In this document: positions 1 to 8,875 of the stretch, in pieces | How positions within the stretch are numbered: position 1 is the first letter of the stretch | How the letters are laid out: the number at the start of each line of letters is the position of its first letter | Assembly: GCA_008011715.2 (NCBI GenBank) | Contig: CP136508.1 | Coordinates: forward strand, 6,200,001 to 6,264,000 | Source: [Empedobacter] haloabium | GTDB taxonomy: Bacteria > Pseudomonadota > Gammaproteobacteria > Burkholderiales > Burkholderiaceae_D | Length of the DNA stretch: 64,000 nt | Direction: 5' to 3' | Made by a program: the position numbers and the translations under genes | Notes under the pieces: generated by a model | The model's input: only the letters and a program-made list of their open reading frames with translations | The model's database searches: none | Told to the model about the DNA's origin: nothing

Positions 1-572
1 GCCTTGAATTCCTCGCCCAGCGGTGCGTCGATCTCGTCGCCCACCAGCTTCAACGCGGTGGGAAAGGCGTGGCCGGCGCGCATGGCGCGACTCATCATGT
101 CCAGCGCTTCCGGCAGCTGGCGCTCGAACCTGGCCAGGCGCGCCGTCTTGGCGCGCGCCAGGTGCAGCAGCGGCAAGCCGCCGGCTGCGATCCCGGCCAG
201 CAGCAGCATCAGGCCGGGCAGGTCCAGCCAGGCCCCCAGCAACAGTCCAAGCACGAACAGGCCGGCACAGATGCCCAGCAGGCGCGCCAGCATATAGCCG
301 GCGCCGGCCTGCAGCAGCATGCGGTCAAGCTTGCGCGTGCCGGGCAGGCGGCGCAGCAGCACGTCGATATCGGGGTTGGCGCTGAGGCGGCGCTCCTTGA
401 CGATGGTGACGTCCGACGCCTTGGCCTCGCCGCCGATGACGCCACGCAGCCGGCGCGCCACCCGCTCCGCTTCCGGGCTGCGGTGCGTGCTCCAGCCGAC
501 GTAGATGCCCCATACCAGCAGCATGACGGCGGCGAAGATCAGCAGGATAAACAGCAGGAACGTCGTGTCCAT
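1..572 (-). CDS. tadB: TadB, Tad pilus inner-membrane platform protein (partial, C-terminus outside the window)
   Basis: Type II secretion F-family platform protein that would work with TadC and the CpaF ATPase to extrude Flp pili. The ATG is at 572 (MDTTFLLFILLIFAAV), seven bases after the tadA stop, and the frame stays open to the window edge, giving about 190 residues. An N-terminal membrane helix is followed by a cytoplasmic stretch, a hydrophobic helix pair near residues 95-130, and the typical F-domain start (LPEALDMMSRAMRAG). The C-terminal half and presumably tadC lie outside. The assignment rests on the T2SF motif and the Tad gene order. Confidence 0.9.
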   Translation of the reverse strand, partial: MDTTFLLFILLIFAAVMLLVWGIYVGWSTHRSPEAERVARRLRGVIGGEAKASDVTIVKERRLSANPDIDVLLRRLPGTRKLDRMLLQAGAGYMLARLLGICAGLFVLGLLLGAWLDLPGLMLLLAGIAAGGLPLLHLARAKTARLARFERQLPEALDMMSRAMRAGHAFPTALKLVGDEIDAPLGEEFK

Positions 573-579
573 CGCTGCC

Positions 580-1923
580 TCAACGGGGCTCGAAGATCTG
601 CGCCGGCAAGTTGATGCCGAAGGTGCGCAGGCGCTCGGCAAACTTCGGCCGCACGCCGCTGGCGCTGAAGTGGCCCAGCACCGTGCCGTCGTCGGCTACG
701 CCGGTCTGCTTGTAGGCGAAGATTTCCTGCATCGTGATGACCTCGCCCTCCATGCCCGTCACTTCCGAAATCGACAGCACCTTGCGCTTGCCGTCCGTCA
801 GGCGCGAGACCTGTACGACGACGCCGACGGCGGAGCTGATCTGCTGGCGGATCGCGCGCGCCGGCAAGGTGGCGGCGGCCATCGTGACCATGTTCTCCAG
901 GCGCGTCAGCGCGTCGCGCGGCGTGTTGGCGTGGATCGTCGCCATCGAGCCCTCGTGGCCCGTGTTCATCGCACCCAGCATGTCCATCGCCTCGGCGCCG
1001 CGCACCTCGCCCAGGATGATGCGGTCGGGCCGCATCCGCAGCGCGTTGCGCACCAGCGCGCGCTGCGTCACCTCGCCCTTGCCTTCGATGTTTTCCGGCC
1101 GGGTCTCCAGGCGCACCACGTGCGGCTGCTGCAGCTGCAGCTCGGCCGCGTCTTCCACCGTGACGATCCGCTCGCTCTGGTTGATGAAGCCGGAGATCAC
1201 GTTCAGCATCGTCGTCTTGCCGCTGCCGGTGCCGCCGGAGATCAGGATGTTGACCTTGGCCTTGCCCAGGCCCTGCAGCACCTCGGCCATGTCCGCCGTC
1301 ACGCTGCCATACGAAACCAGGTCGGCCAGGCGCAGCGGATCGGCCGAAAAGCGCCGGATCGACATCACCGGGCCGTCGATCGCCAGCGGCGGGATGATCG
1401 CGTTGACGCGCGAGCCGTCCGGCAGGCGCGCATCGACCATCGGGCTCGATTCGTCGATGCGGCGGCCCACGCGCGAGACGATCTTGTCGATGATCTTCAT
1501 CAGGTGGGCGTCGTCGGTAAACGTCACGTCGGTCAGTTCCAGCTTGCCGCGCCGCTCGACGTAGACCTGCTTGTGCGTGTTGACGAGGATGTCGGAAACG
1601 GTCGGGTCTTCCAGCAGCGGCTCCAGGGGTCCGAAGCCCAGCATCTCGTTCTGGATGTCGCGCGTCAGCGTCTTGCGCTCGGCGTCGTTGATGACGACCA
1701 TCTCTTCTTCCAGCAGCCGCTCGACCAGGAGGCGCAGCTCCTGGCGGATCTGGTCCGGCGTCAGGCGCTGCATGCTCTCCAGGTCGACGCGGTCCAGCAG
1801 CGCCTCGTGGATGCGGCTTTTGAGCTGGTGATAGGCGCGGTTGTCGATCGGGCCGCGCTGGGCGGTCGGGCGCGGCGTGCCGCTGGACAGGCGCTCGCGC
1901 AGGGAAGCAGATGGCATGTTCAT
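580..1923 (-). CDS. cpaF: CpaF/TadA, Tad pilus assembly ATPase
   Basis: Cytoplasmic hexameric secretion ATPase of the GspE/VirB11 family that powers Flp pilus assembly. It is 447 residues, normal for the family. Walker A GGTGSGKT is at about 230-237, the Walker B region RIILGEVRG at 301-309, and the His box [18 protein letters not shown] follows. The N-terminal CpaF region contains the family motif [19 protein letters not shown] split across 110-128. The second Met (residue 3) is an alternative start. It lies between cpaE (16-bp gap) and tadB (7-bp gap) in the same operon. Confidence 0.95.
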   Translation of the reverse strand: MNMPSASLRERLSSGTPRPTAQRGPIDNRAYHQLKSRIHEALLDRVDLESMQRLTPDQIRQELRLLVERLLEEEMVVINDAERKTLTRDIQNEMLGFGPLEPLLEDPTVSDILVNTHKQVYVERRGKLELTDVTFTDDAHLMKIIDKIVSRVGRRIDESSPMVDARLPDGSRVNAIIPPLAIDGPVMSIRRFSADPLRLADLVSYGSVTADMAEVLQGLGKAKVNILISGGTGSGKTTMLNVISGFINQSERIVTVEDAAELQLQQPHVVRLETRPENIEGKGEVTQRALVRNALRMRPDRIILGEVRGAEAMDMLGAMNTGHEGSMATIHANTPRDALTRLENMVTMAAATLPARAIRQQISSAVGVVVQVSRLTDGKRKVLSISEVTGMEGEVITMQEIFAYKQTGVADDGTVLGHFSASGVRPKFAERLRTFGINLPAQIFEPR

Positions 1924-1939
1924 CGTGGGTCTCGTTCGG

Positions 1940-3112
1940 TCAGGCGGCGCGGCGCTTGAACAGGCGGGTCATCAGGCTGGCCGCTTCCTGCGGCGCCGCT
2001 TCGCCCGTCAGGCCGCGCGCCATCTCCTGCAGGGCGGCGCTCAAGGGGCTGTCCGGCATCAGGCGCGTGACGGGCACGCCCTGGTTGACGGACTTCGCCG
2101 CCGCGTCGTAATGGTTCGGCATCGTGCGCAGGATCGTCGTGTCGAACGCCTCTTCCAGGTCGCGCAGGCGGATGTCGCTGTTCTTGTCGTGGCGGTTGAC
2201 GATCAGCTCGACCTTGTCCTTGCCGTAGTCGAGGTTGCGGAACACCGTCAACAGGCGCTTGCCGTCGCGGATGTACGGCAGCGTCATCTGCAGCACCGGA
2301 TAGATCGTGTCCGCATGATCGAGCGCGCGGATGCTGACCGGGTCCAGGCTGCGGCCCACGTCCAGCACGATGAAATCGTACTGGCGCCGCGCCAGCTTGA
2401 CGATGGCGTCGATGTGCTCGGGCTTGACGTCGCTGGCGTGGGCCGGGTCGGACGGTGCCGCCAGCACGCTGTAGTTCGGCGTGACGGCCACCATGCTCGA
2501 GGCCAGGAACGACGGGTCGAGGCGGTGGATCTGCGAGGCTACGTCCGACAGGGTCGCCAGCGGCTTGATGTCGGAAACGAACAGCGAGGCGTCGCCGAAC
2601 TGCAGGTTCATGTCGATCAGCGCGACGCGCTTGCTGCCGCCGGCCGACAGCGCGTAGGCCAGGTTGGTGGCCAGGAAGGTCGAGCCGCTGCCGCCCTTGC
2701 ACGAAATGAAGGCCAGCACCTTGCCGTTGGCGCCGCCCTGGTTGCCCAGCTTCTCGGCGATGCGGTCGAGCGCCTGCGCCAGCGCCGCGGCGGACGGCGC
2801 GGAGGGCAGCACCTCGCGCACGCCGGCGCGCATGGCGCGCAGCAGGAACTCCTGCGACTGGTCGCCCGAGAGCACGATGAAGGCCATGCGCGGGAACAGG
2901 TGGCCGAGGCGTTCGAGCTGGTCCAGCTCACCGTCATCGACGCGCGGCTGGTCGACCACCAGCACATCCGGCACGGCGTCGTCGGCCAAGGTGGTCAGGC
3001 GCGACGGGCTGCCGGCGATCATGTCGACTTCGTCGGCACCGGGGCGGTTGCGCAAGGTGCGCGCCAGCTCGATCAGGTGGCGGTCGTCGCGGGACAGGAC
3101 GGCGATTTTCAC
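1940..3112 (-). CDS. cpaE: CpaE/TadZ, pilus localisation ATPase of the ParA/MinD family
   Basis: Polar-targeting component of Tad pilus machines. The start is GTG at 3112, preceded by AAGGAG about 7 bases upstream. An N-terminal receiver-like domain (about 1-125) lacks an obvious phosphoacceptor. It is followed by a MinD/ParA-type domain whose P-loop reads KGGSGST, with Ser where classical ParA has Lys. Atypical Walker A motifs of this kind are known in TadZ/CpaE proteins and suggest weak or no ATP hydrolysis. Length is 390 residues. The gene sits between the small lipoprotein and cpaF. Confidence 0.9.
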   Translation of the reverse strand: MKIAVLSRDDRHLIELARTLRNRPGADEVDMIAGSPSRLTTLADDAVPDVLVVDQPRVDDGELDQLERLGHLFPRMAFIVLSGDQSQEFLLRAMRAGVREVLPSAPSAAALAQALDRIAEKLGNQGGANGKVLAFISCKGGSGSTFLATNLAYALSAGGSKRVALIDMNLQFGDASLFVSDIKPLATLSDVASQIHRLDPSFLASSMVAVTPNYSVLAAPSDPAHASDVKPEHIDAIVKLARRQYDFIVLDVGRSLDPVSIRALDHADTIYPVLQMTLPYIRDGKRLLTVFRNLDYGKDKVELIVNRHDKNSDIRLRDLEEAFDTTILRTMPNHYDAAAKSVNQGVPVTRLMPDSPLSAALQEMARGLTGEAAPQEAASLMTRLFKRRAA

Positions 3113-3122
3113 GGTGTTCTCC

Positions 3123-3359
3123 TTACTTCTTGCCGAACGTGGGGCTGTCCGCCTGCGCCGTCGGCGCCGCGTACGAGCGCTCGTAACGCGCCTGGGCGGC
3201 GACGGCCGCCACGCCGTCCATGCCGGTGGCGGCGTGTGGCTTGGGCGGGATGATCTGGCTGGCCATCAGGGCCTTCACGGTGTCGCCGGATGCAGTGCGG
3301 GTGGGCGCGGCGCAGCCGCCGAGCGTGGCCAGCAGGATGAGGACGAGGACACGGGTCAT
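3123..3359 (-). CDS. Small Tad-locus lipoprotein, possible reduced CpaD-like protein
   Basis: A 78-residue protein starting MTRVLVLILLATLGGC, a clear lipoprotein signal with lipobox LGGC. The mature part is short, polar and rich in Ala/Pro, with no recognisable domain. The ATG overlaps the secretin stop by four bases (ATGA), so translation is coupled to the secretin gene. Its place between secretin and cpaE is where CpaD/RcpB-type lipoproteins usually lie, but those are much longer, roughly 200 residues. A role in secretin assembly or outer-membrane anchoring is inferred from position only. Confidence 0.75.
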   Translation of the reverse strand: MTRVLVLILLATLGGCAAPTRTASGDTVKALMASQIIPPKPHAATGMDGVAAVAAQARYERSYAAPTAQADSPTFGKK

Positions 3360-4792
3360 GGCTTGGTCTTTTTAGGATCGGATTGCTCGAAACCTTCATG
3401 GCTGCCGCCGATGAAGAACACGCCCCTCGTGGGCTGGATGTAATCGTCGGTCGGCAGGCGCGGCTTGTCCTGCAGCGGCTTGGCCAGGTGCGGCGTGACG
3501 ATGAAGACCAGTTCCGTGCGGTCGTTCTGGAAGTCGCTGCTGCGGAACAGCGTGCCCAGCACCGGCACGTCACCCAGGAACGGGAAGCGCTTGATATTGC
3601 TGGTGACGTTGTTGCGGATCAGGCCACCGATGGCGAAGCTCTGGCCGTCCTGCAGCTGCACCGTGGTGGTGGCGCGGCGCGTGGTGAACGCCGGCAGGAT
3701 CGCGGTGGCGGCGTTGGTGCCGCCCGTCGTCGCGATGCCGATGCCTTCGCGGTTCAGCTCCGACACCTCCGGCGCCACGCGCAGGTTGATGCGCCCGCCC
3801 GCCAGCACGGTGGGCGTGAATTTCACCGCGACGCCGTATTCCTTTTCCTCCAGCGTGATGGCACCACCGCTGGACAGCGAATTCTGCGCGACCGGAATGA
3901 AGATCTTGCCGCCGGCCAGGAAGCTCGCCTCCTGCCCGCTGATGGCCATCACCGTCGGCTCGGCCAGGATCTTGACCAGGCCATCGCGCTTCTCGCCGTC
4001 GATGGTGACGCGACCCACGCTGTTGGCCAGCACGCCCAGTGAGCCGCTGCCGCCCGACAGCAGGCTCGAGACGATGCCATAGGTGCCGCTGCTGCCCTGG
4101 CTGACGCGCGACAGGCTGGCGCCCAGCTGGTCCACCAGCGACTTCGAGATCTCGGCGATCTTTACCTCCAGCATGACCTGCTGGGGCGCGGCCACCTGCA
4201 GCATGTTCATTACCTTGGCCGCCGCCGCCGGCGCCGGTGCGGCCGCCGCCGCGGGCTGGCCGACGCCGCTCGCGGGTGGCGTGCCGGCACCCGCGCTCGC
4301 GGCCGCCGTGGCGCTGTCCTGGAACGACGTCGCCAGCGCCACCAGCTGGGCGGCGACGACGGAATCGCTGACCATGCCGGACAACACCACGGCATTGCCG
4401 GAGCTGCCCACGCGCAGGTCCTTCTCGGTCGGGAACAGCTGGGCGAACTGCTCGCGCAGCGCGGCCGTGTCGAGCTTGACCTCGATGTCGAACACCGTCG
4501 AGTGGCCTTCCTTGTTGGCGACGATCAGGTTGGTGGAACCGACGCTGCGCGCCACCAGCACGATCTCGCTGGCGTTGGGCACGACCACGTTGGCCACTTC
4601 CGGCGCGCCCACGGTCACTTGCGACGCGGGCGAGCAGAAACGCTTCAGCATGGATTTGCCGCGTACCAGTTCGAGCCGGCCGGTGGCGCCGCCTTTGAGG
4701 TCGATGCAGTCGCGCGCGGGGGCGGCGACGACGGTCGCGCAGGCGGTCGCCAGCGCACAGGCGAGGGCGGTTTTTGAAGTCAACAGCGTCAT
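3356..4792 (-). CDS. cpaC: CpaC/RcpA, Tad pilus outer-membrane secretin
   Basis: Outer-membrane channel for the Flp pilus, 478 residues. It has a Sec signal peptide (about 1-23), an N-terminal pilus-assembly domain (residues about 40-105), and an Ala/Gly/Pro-rich low-complexity linker near 165-195 that is unusually long. The secretin domain follows from about 200, with the signature region ending in TELVFIVTPHLAKPL near 430-445. The start overlaps the cpaB stop by four bases and its own stop overlaps the lipoprotein start, so cpaB-cpaC-lipoprotein look translationally coupled. Confidence 0.93.
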   Translation of the reverse strand: MTLLTSKTALACALATACATVVAAPARDCIDLKGGATGRLELVRGKSMLKRFCSPASQVTVGAPEVANVVVPNASEIVLVARSVGSTNLIVANKEGHSTVFDIEVKLDTAALREQFAQLFPTEKDLRVGSSGNAVVLSGMVSDSVVAAQLVALATSFQDSATAAASAGAGTPPASGVGQPAAAAAPAPAAAAKVMNMLQVAAPQQVMLEVKIAEISKSLVDQLGASLSRVSQGSSGTYGIVSSLLSGGSGSLGVLANSVGRVTIDGEKRDGLVKILAEPTVMAISGQEASFLAGGKIFIPVAQNSLSSGGAITLEEKEYGVAVKFTPTVLAGGRINLRVAPEVSELNREGIGIATTGGTNAATAILPAFTTRRATTTVQLQDGQSFAIGGLIRNNVTSNIKRFPFLGDVPVLGTLFRSSDFQNDRTELVFIVTPHLAKPLQDKPRLPTDDYIQPTRGVFFIGGSHEGFEQSDPKKTKP

Positions 4793-5649
4793 GGCGTGGC
4801 CTTGGAATTGAACGATTGCGGTGCGGCGTCAAGGCCGCGGATGACCATTACGCCCTCCTGGGCGCGTACTGCCGGTGCGGCAGGCCGGGCAGCCGGTGCG
4901 GCAATGGGCGGCGCGGCCGGTGCCGGCGCGGCCTTGACCGGCGGCAGGCCCAGGACCGACTCGCGCGTGGCGCCGGCGGTGTTGGCCGGCTGCGGATCGA
5001 CCTGGTTGCGCAGCACCAGCGACAGCGAACCGATGCTGCGTGCCAGGTCCAGCTTTTCAACCTGGTCGGGCGTGAGCTCCAGCGTGACGGCATTGACCAC
5101 CTTCGGCTTGGTGTCGTCACGGTTCGATTCCTGCGCCACCGCCAGCACGAGGATGCGCTCCAACACGATCTTCGAGATTGACTGCTCGCGCGTGGCCATG
5201 TCGCCGCCGCTGGCTTGCAGGTTGACCAGGATGTCGACGTAGTTGCCGGGCAGGGCGAAGCCGGCCACGCCGACGACGTCGTTGACGCGCACCGTCATCG
5301 CGCGCTTGCCGGCCGCGACCACGGCGGACAGGCCGCCGGTGGTGCCAGGCGGCGCCAGCTTGGCTTCCAGCACCGGTTCGCCGCGGCCGATGTCGCTGCG
5401 GGTAACGCGGTTCTCCAGCTGTTTCAGGTCGGAGACAGCGCCCGGCGGCAGGGAGCCGGCCGGCCAGTCGATCAGCTGCACATTGTCCTTGCTCAGGCGC
5501 GCGCCCTGGCCGATGTCGGTGGCGGCGATCGCCACCTTGGTGCCGGCCGCGGCACCCTGTTCGGTCATCCACTTGGCGGCCACCAGCACCGCGGCCAGCG
5601 CCAGGAACAGGGCCACGCCGATGATCAGCAGTGAGCGTGAGTTACGCAT
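4789..5649 (-). CDS. cpaB: CpaB/RcpC, Flp pilus assembly periplasmic protein
   Basis: A 286-residue protein with an N-terminal membrane anchor (MRNSRSLLIIGVALFLALAA) and a SAF domain (about 45-110, KVAIAATDIGQGARLSKDNV), followed by the CpaB/RcpC C-terminal region and a Pro/Ala-rich tail from about 235. CpaB works with the secretin in the periplasm. The chosen ATG is at 5649; the upstream TTG adds one residue. The ATG overlaps the preceding ATPase stop as TGATG. Confidence 0.9.
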   Translation of the reverse strand: MRNSRSLLIIGVALFLALAAVLVAAKWMTEQGAAAGTKVAIAATDIGQGARLSKDNVQLIDWPAGSLPPGAVSDLKQLENRVTRSDIGRGEPVLEAKLAPPGTTGGLSAVVAAGKRAMTVRVNDVVGVAGFALPGNYVDILVNLQASGGDMATREQSISKIVLERILVLAVAQESNRDDTKPKVVNAVTLELTPDQVEKLDLARSIGSLSLVLRNQVDPQPANTAGATRESVLGLPPVKAAPAPAAPPIAAPAARPAAPAVRAQEGVMVIRGLDAAPQSFNSKATP

Positions 5650-6998
5650 CAATCGTTCTCCATCCAGCCGCGTTCGCGGCGATCCACATCAAGACCGCCA
5701 TGCTGGCTACCGGCGGCAAAGTAGTTGTCCCATGCCCAGTCCAGCGTGCGACGGCTCAGTTCTGGGGCGCGGTCCTCGTAGCGCGCCAGGTCGCGCAGCT
5801 GGCGCACCAGGTCGCGCGGGTGGCAGGCCAGCAGCGGCACGTTGCGCTGGCGGTGGCAGTCGAGCAGGTAGGCGAACGCGTCGGCGTCGAACGGCACGCC
5901 GGCCTGGGCGCAGGCCTGGCGGAACAGCACGCCGTATTCGTCGGTGGTCGCTGGTGGCACCTCGATCTTGTAGCCCAGCCGGCGCAGGAAGGCCCCGTCG
6001 GACAGGCGGTGCGGCACGAAGTTCGACGAGAACACCACGATCACGTCGAACGGCACCTGGAAGGTGTGACCGGTATGCAGCGTCAGGTAGTCGACGTTGC
6101 GGTCCATCGGCACGATCCAGCGGTTCATCAGCGCCTCGGGGGAGCAGCGCTGGCGCCCCAGGTCGTCGATGATGAAGATGCCGTTGTTCGACTTCAGGTG
6201 CGGCGGCGCCTGGTACAGGCGGGTGTGCGGGTCGAAGCGCAGGTCCAGCATGTCCAGCGTCAGCTCGCCGCCGGCCAGCGCGGCGGGACGGCGCACGCCA
6301 CGCACCCAGCGCATGTCGGTGGCCGTGCCGCGGTCGAAGCCGGACGTGATCGTCACCGGTTCCGCGGCCGGCTGGTGCTGCACGGTGTCGAAGAACGGAA
6401 TCACTTCGCCGTCCACCATCAGGGCGTACGGCACGGCGATGGCGCCGGACAGCAGGTCGCGCAGGCGTTCGGCGAGATACGTCTTGCCGCTGCCGGCCAG
6501 GCCGTGCAGAAACAGCGCGCGGCCGGAATTCATCGCCGCGCCCAGCTGCGCCAGCACGCGCGGGTTGACGACGGTGCCGTCGAACACCTCGCCCATGCGC
6601 GTGCGCGTGACGTGCACGTTGGCCACGCTCTGCGCCTGCACCTGCGTGGTGTAGGCCGCCAGCGTGACGGGCGCCGGGCCGGCGTAGGCATTGCGTGCCA
6701 GCGCCGTGGCGGCACGCAGGCGGCCCGATTCCGTCAGCAGATAGTTGATGTCGGCATCGGTGCCGCTGCTGCCCAGGCGCACCAGGTCGCACAGCTTCTC
6801 GGCGCGCAGGAAGGCGATCAGCGGATCGATCACGCTGACATTGAGTTTCAGGTGCGAGGCCAGTTCCGGCAGGCGCATCTGGCCGCGCTGGTACAGCACC
6901 TTGGCCACCAGTTCGGCCAGGAACAGGAAGGGCAAGCCCGTGTCCTCGACGGTACGCGGCGCGCGGGTGTCGGCCGGCGCGGTAAAGATGTCGTTCAC
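5649..6998 (-). CDS. AAA ATPase of the Tad locus with N-terminal winged-helix-like region
   Basis: A 449-residue protein with a GTG start at 6998, overlapping the prepilin-peptidase stop (GTGA). Residues about 20-100 look like a helical or winged-helix domain (LPELASHLKLNVSVIDPLI). The AAA core has Walker A GLAGSGKT at 166-173, Walker B FIIDD at 275-279 and a sensor-like stretch VVFSSN at 321-326. It is not one of the canonical Tad ATPases (CpaF or CpaE). Its position between the peptidase and cpaB, with overlapping start and stop codons, ties it to pilus production, perhaps as a chaperone-like or regulatory ATPase. Function is inferred from context only. Confidence 0.8.
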   Translation of the reverse strand: MNDIFTAPADTRAPRTVEDTGLPFLFLAELVAKVLYQRGQMRLPELASHLKLNVSVIDPLIAFLRAEKLCDLVRLGSSGTDADINYLLTESGRLRAATALARNAYAGPAPVTLAAYTTQVQAQSVANVHVTRTRMGEVFDGTVVNPRVLAQLGAAMNSGRALFLHGLAGSGKTYLAERLRDLLSGAIAVPYALMVDGEVIPFFDTVQHQPAAEPVTITSGFDRGTATDMRWVRGVRRPAALAGGELTLDMLDLRFDPHTRLYQAPPHLKSNNGIFIIDDLGRQRCSPEALMNRWIVPMDRNVDYLTLHTGHTFQVPFDVIVVFSSNFVPHRLSDGAFLRRLGYKIEVPPATTDEYGVLFRQACAQAGVPFDADAFAYLLDCHRQRNVPLLACHPRDLVRQLRDLARYEDRAPELSRRTLDWAWDNYFAAGSQHGGLDVDRRERGWMEND

Positions 6999-7558
6999 AG
7001 CGGCAGCTCCCCGACCAGGTGCAGCCAGGCGACGCAGGCGCCCGTGCCACCGGCGATCGCCACGGCATAAGGCAGGCGGCCGCTGGCTGCGGCGGGCAGC
7101 GCGATGCCGTCGCTCAGCTGCGTCAGGCCGGCGTGCAGCATGGTCTGGTAGGTATTGTTCAATACGCGGCGCAGGCTGCCCTGCCAGGCGGCCACGGCCA
7201 GCGCCAGCACGCCGCCGGCAAGCAAGGTGGCGATGCCCACGGTGAGAATCTGGCCGGCGCCAACGAAGGCACCCACCATGGCCAGCAGCTTGACGTCGCC
7301 GGCGCCCATCAGGCGCAACGCGTACATGGGCATCAGGAAGGCCAGGCCGAGGGCCCAGCCGCCCAGCGAAGACAGCAGTCCCAGGCTGCCCATCGGCGTG
7401 CCGAACAGGCCCTCTCCGGCCGGCAGCAGCGCATGCAGGGCCAGCGCCAGCACGGCGCCCGGAAACACGATGGCATTCGGAATGCGGCGCGCGCGCAGGT
7501 CGTGCCAGACCGCGAGGGCCAGCAGTACGCACAGCAGCAGCAGGGGGAGCAGTGTCAC
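6995..7558 (-). CDS. cpaA: CpaA/TadV-type prepilin peptidase (A24 family)
   Basis: Integral-membrane aspartyl protease that cleaves the leader of Flp pilin. It is 187 residues with about six hydrophobic segments. The two catalytic aspartates are visible: one in WHDLRARRIPN (residue about 19) and one in the GxGD motif GAGDVK near 89. It lacks the N-terminal methylase domain of the larger PilD enzymes, as expected for CpaA. The gene lies 85 bp after the pilin stop, beyond a strong terminator-like hairpin. Confidence 0.92.
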   Translation of the reverse strand: MTLLPLLLLCVLLALAVWHDLRARRIPNAIVFPGAVLALALHALLPAGEGLFGTPMGSLGLLSSLGGWALGLAFLMPMYALRLMGAGDVKLLAMVGAFVGAGQILTVGIATLLAGGVLALAVAAWQGSLRRVLNNTYQTMLHAGLTQLSDGIALPAAASGRLPYAVAIAGGTGACVAWLHLVGELPL

Positions 7559-7570
7559 GGGGAACTCCGG

Positions 7571-7610
7571 AAAAATAAAAATCCGGAACGGGCGGGCCCG
7601 GTTCCGGATT
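7571..7610 (-). terminator. Intra-operon terminator between pilin and prepilin peptidase
   Basis: Read on the minus strand, AATCCGGAAC pairs perfectly with GTTCCGGATT across an 11-nt GC-rich loop and is followed by TTTATTTTT. A second GGCGCGCC hairpin lies just upstream (7613-7634). The site is after the pilin gene and before cpaA, so it probably lets pilin mRNA exceed that of the assembly genes. Confidence 0.8.
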
Positions 7611-7643
7611 GGGGCGCGCCGTTGAGGGCGCGCCGCTGGGACC

Positions 7644-7823
7644 TTAGGCGGTCGGGGCGGTGCCGGCGATTGCCTTCTTCAGGTTTTCGAAGATTTTGTT
7701 GATGTCGCCGCCCAGCGCCTTCACAGCGACGCCGATCACTGCCGCGATCAGGGATGCGATCAGTGCATATTCGATAGCGGTCACGCCGTCTTCTTCGCGG
7801 ATAAAGTTTTTGATGAAGTTCAT
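7644..7823 (-). CDS. flp: Flp/Fap-type major pilin
   Basis: A 59-residue Flp pilin (MNFIKNFIREEDGVTAIEYA). The short basic leader, the GVTAIEY processing and assembly motif and the single hydrophobic helix (about residues 18-40) are diagnostic. The peptidase encoded next door should cleave before the hydrophobic segment. The start is fixed by AAAGGA a few bases upstream. The gene is first in the assembly operon and is followed by a terminator, consistent with high expression. Confidence 0.95.
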   Translation of the reverse strand: MNFIKNFIREEDGVTAIEYALIASLIAAVIGVAVKALGGDINKIFENLKKAIAGTAPTA

Positions 7824-7857
7824 TGAGGTCCTTTGTGTTGGGTGGTGAGTCGATTGG

Positions 7858-7995
7858 CTATGCGCTCGTCCATGCGGCCAGTACCGCGATGAAGCCGACG
7901 ACAACGACCAGGAGACTCAGCACCACGTGCGGCATCGTCGAACTTCCCGTGCGTTCGTACTGCTGCTGATCCGGGAAATCTTCTTTGTCGTACAC
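7858..7995 (-). CDS. Small single-pass membrane protein upstream of the pilin
   Basis: A 45-residue open frame with GTG start at 7995 preceded by AGGAGCG at good spacing. A polar N-terminus (residues 1-22, several Asp/Glu/Gln) is followed by one strong membrane helix (VVLSLLVVVVGFIAVLAAW). It ends 34 bp before the pilin ATG and could be co-transcribed with it. I do not recognise a family. A role in pilus biogenesis or regulation is only suggested by position. Confidence 0.5.
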   Translation of the reverse strand: MYDKEDFPDQQQYERTGSSTMPHVVLSLLVVVVGFIAVLAAWTSA

Positions 7996-8125
7996 GTGCG
8001 CTCCTGTTCTTGTCGCGCCGCATGAAGGAATGCGCAGCGCATGAACAGCATCGTACGCACCGGCCCCGTCTTGCACATCCGTCAAAGCTCCCCTTTTGCC
8101 TGGGACCTTGTGCCCGTGCGGCATG

Positions 8126-8137
8126 GGACATATGTCC
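8126..8137. promoter_or_regulatory. Perfect 12-bp palindrome in the regulator-pilin intergenic region
   Basis: GGACATATGTCC is a perfect palindrome about 130 bp upstream of the small membrane protein start. It is operator-like, and the neighbouring response regulator has a LuxR-type DNA-binding domain that would bind a site of this symmetry. Binding is inferred. Confidence 0.35.
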
Positions 8138-8151
8138 TACGCCAGAGCCCG

Positions 8152-8191
8152 TGTCCCGTTTTGGTGACTGACACCGCGGTGGGACACGGGC
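8152..8191 (+). repeat. 40-nt dispersed hairpin repeat, copy 1
   Basis: The element has blocks TGTCCC, GGTGACTGACACC and TGGGACACGGGC at offsets 0, 11 and 28. Outer arms form an 11-bp stem (GCCCGTGTCCC with GGGACACGGGC, 8147-8191). The same architecture at the same spacing occurs at 50840-50879. It lies just downstream of the response-regulator stop, so it may also act as an RNA hairpin there. Confidence 0.6.
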
Positions 8192-8200
8192 CCGGCTGTA

Positions 8201-8857
8201 TCACGTGCCGAGGTTGTGACGGGTGGCGTAGACGTACAGTTCCAGACGGTTCGCCACGTTCAGTTTTTGATAGATCGCCGTCAGGTGGTTGCGCAGCGTG
8301 CGCTCGGAGATGAAGGCGCGTTCGGCCAGCTCCTTGTTCAGCGCGCCCTTGCCCTGCACGATCATGCCGATCACTTCGCGTTCGCGCGCCGTCAGCGCCG
8401 CGATGCGCTGCGCTTCCGGGTCGGCCTTCGGCACCGGCGCGACGATCTGGCCCAGCAGCGCCTGCATCAGCGACTGGTCCAGCCACAGCTCGCCGCCATG
8501 CACCTTGCGCACCGCGGCCAGCACGTCCTCCGTGGCCGCTTCCTTGCTGACGACACCGCGCGCACCCAGCTTGACGGCGGCCGTCAGGGTGGCCTGGTCG
8601 CGGTTGGCGGACAGGATCACGGCGCGCGTGACGCCGTTCGACAGCAGCGTCGGCAGGATTTCCAGCGAGCTGCTGCCTTTCAAATCCAGGTCGAGCAGGA
8701 TCACGTCCGGTTTCAAGGTGGCGCACAGGCTGGTGGCTTCTTCCGGCGTGCTGGCGCTGCCGACCAGGGTCAGCGCCGGGGCCTCGGCCTGGATCAGGCG
8801 CTCGAGGCCCCACAGCATGGTCTTGTGGTCGTCCACCAGCATGATGCGGATCGTCAT
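8201..8857 (-). CDS. LuxR/NarL-family response regulator
   Basis: A 218-residue two-domain regulator. The receiver domain (about 1-120) has the acidic pair D9-D10 and phosphoacceptor D56 (VILLDLD). The C-terminal helix-turn-helix of the GerE/LuxR type (about 152-212, LTAREREVIGMIVQGK) follows a short linker. It is encoded directly after a histidine kinase (18-bp gap) in the middle of the Tad locus and is therefore the likely controller of pilus genes on both sides. The DNA target is not known. Confidence 0.9.
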   Translation of the reverse strand: MTIRIMLVDDHKTMLWGLERLIQAEAPALTLVGSASTPEEATSLCATLKPDVILLDLDLKGSSSLEILPTLLSNGVTRAVILSANRDQATLTAAVKLGARGVVSKEAATEDVLAAVRKVHGGELWLDQSLMQALLGQIVAPVPKADPEAQRIAALTAREREVIGMIVQGKGALNKELAERAFISERTLRNHLTAIYQKLNVANRLELYVYATRHNLGT

Positions 8858-8875
8858 GGTCTCTCTATTTTCGAA

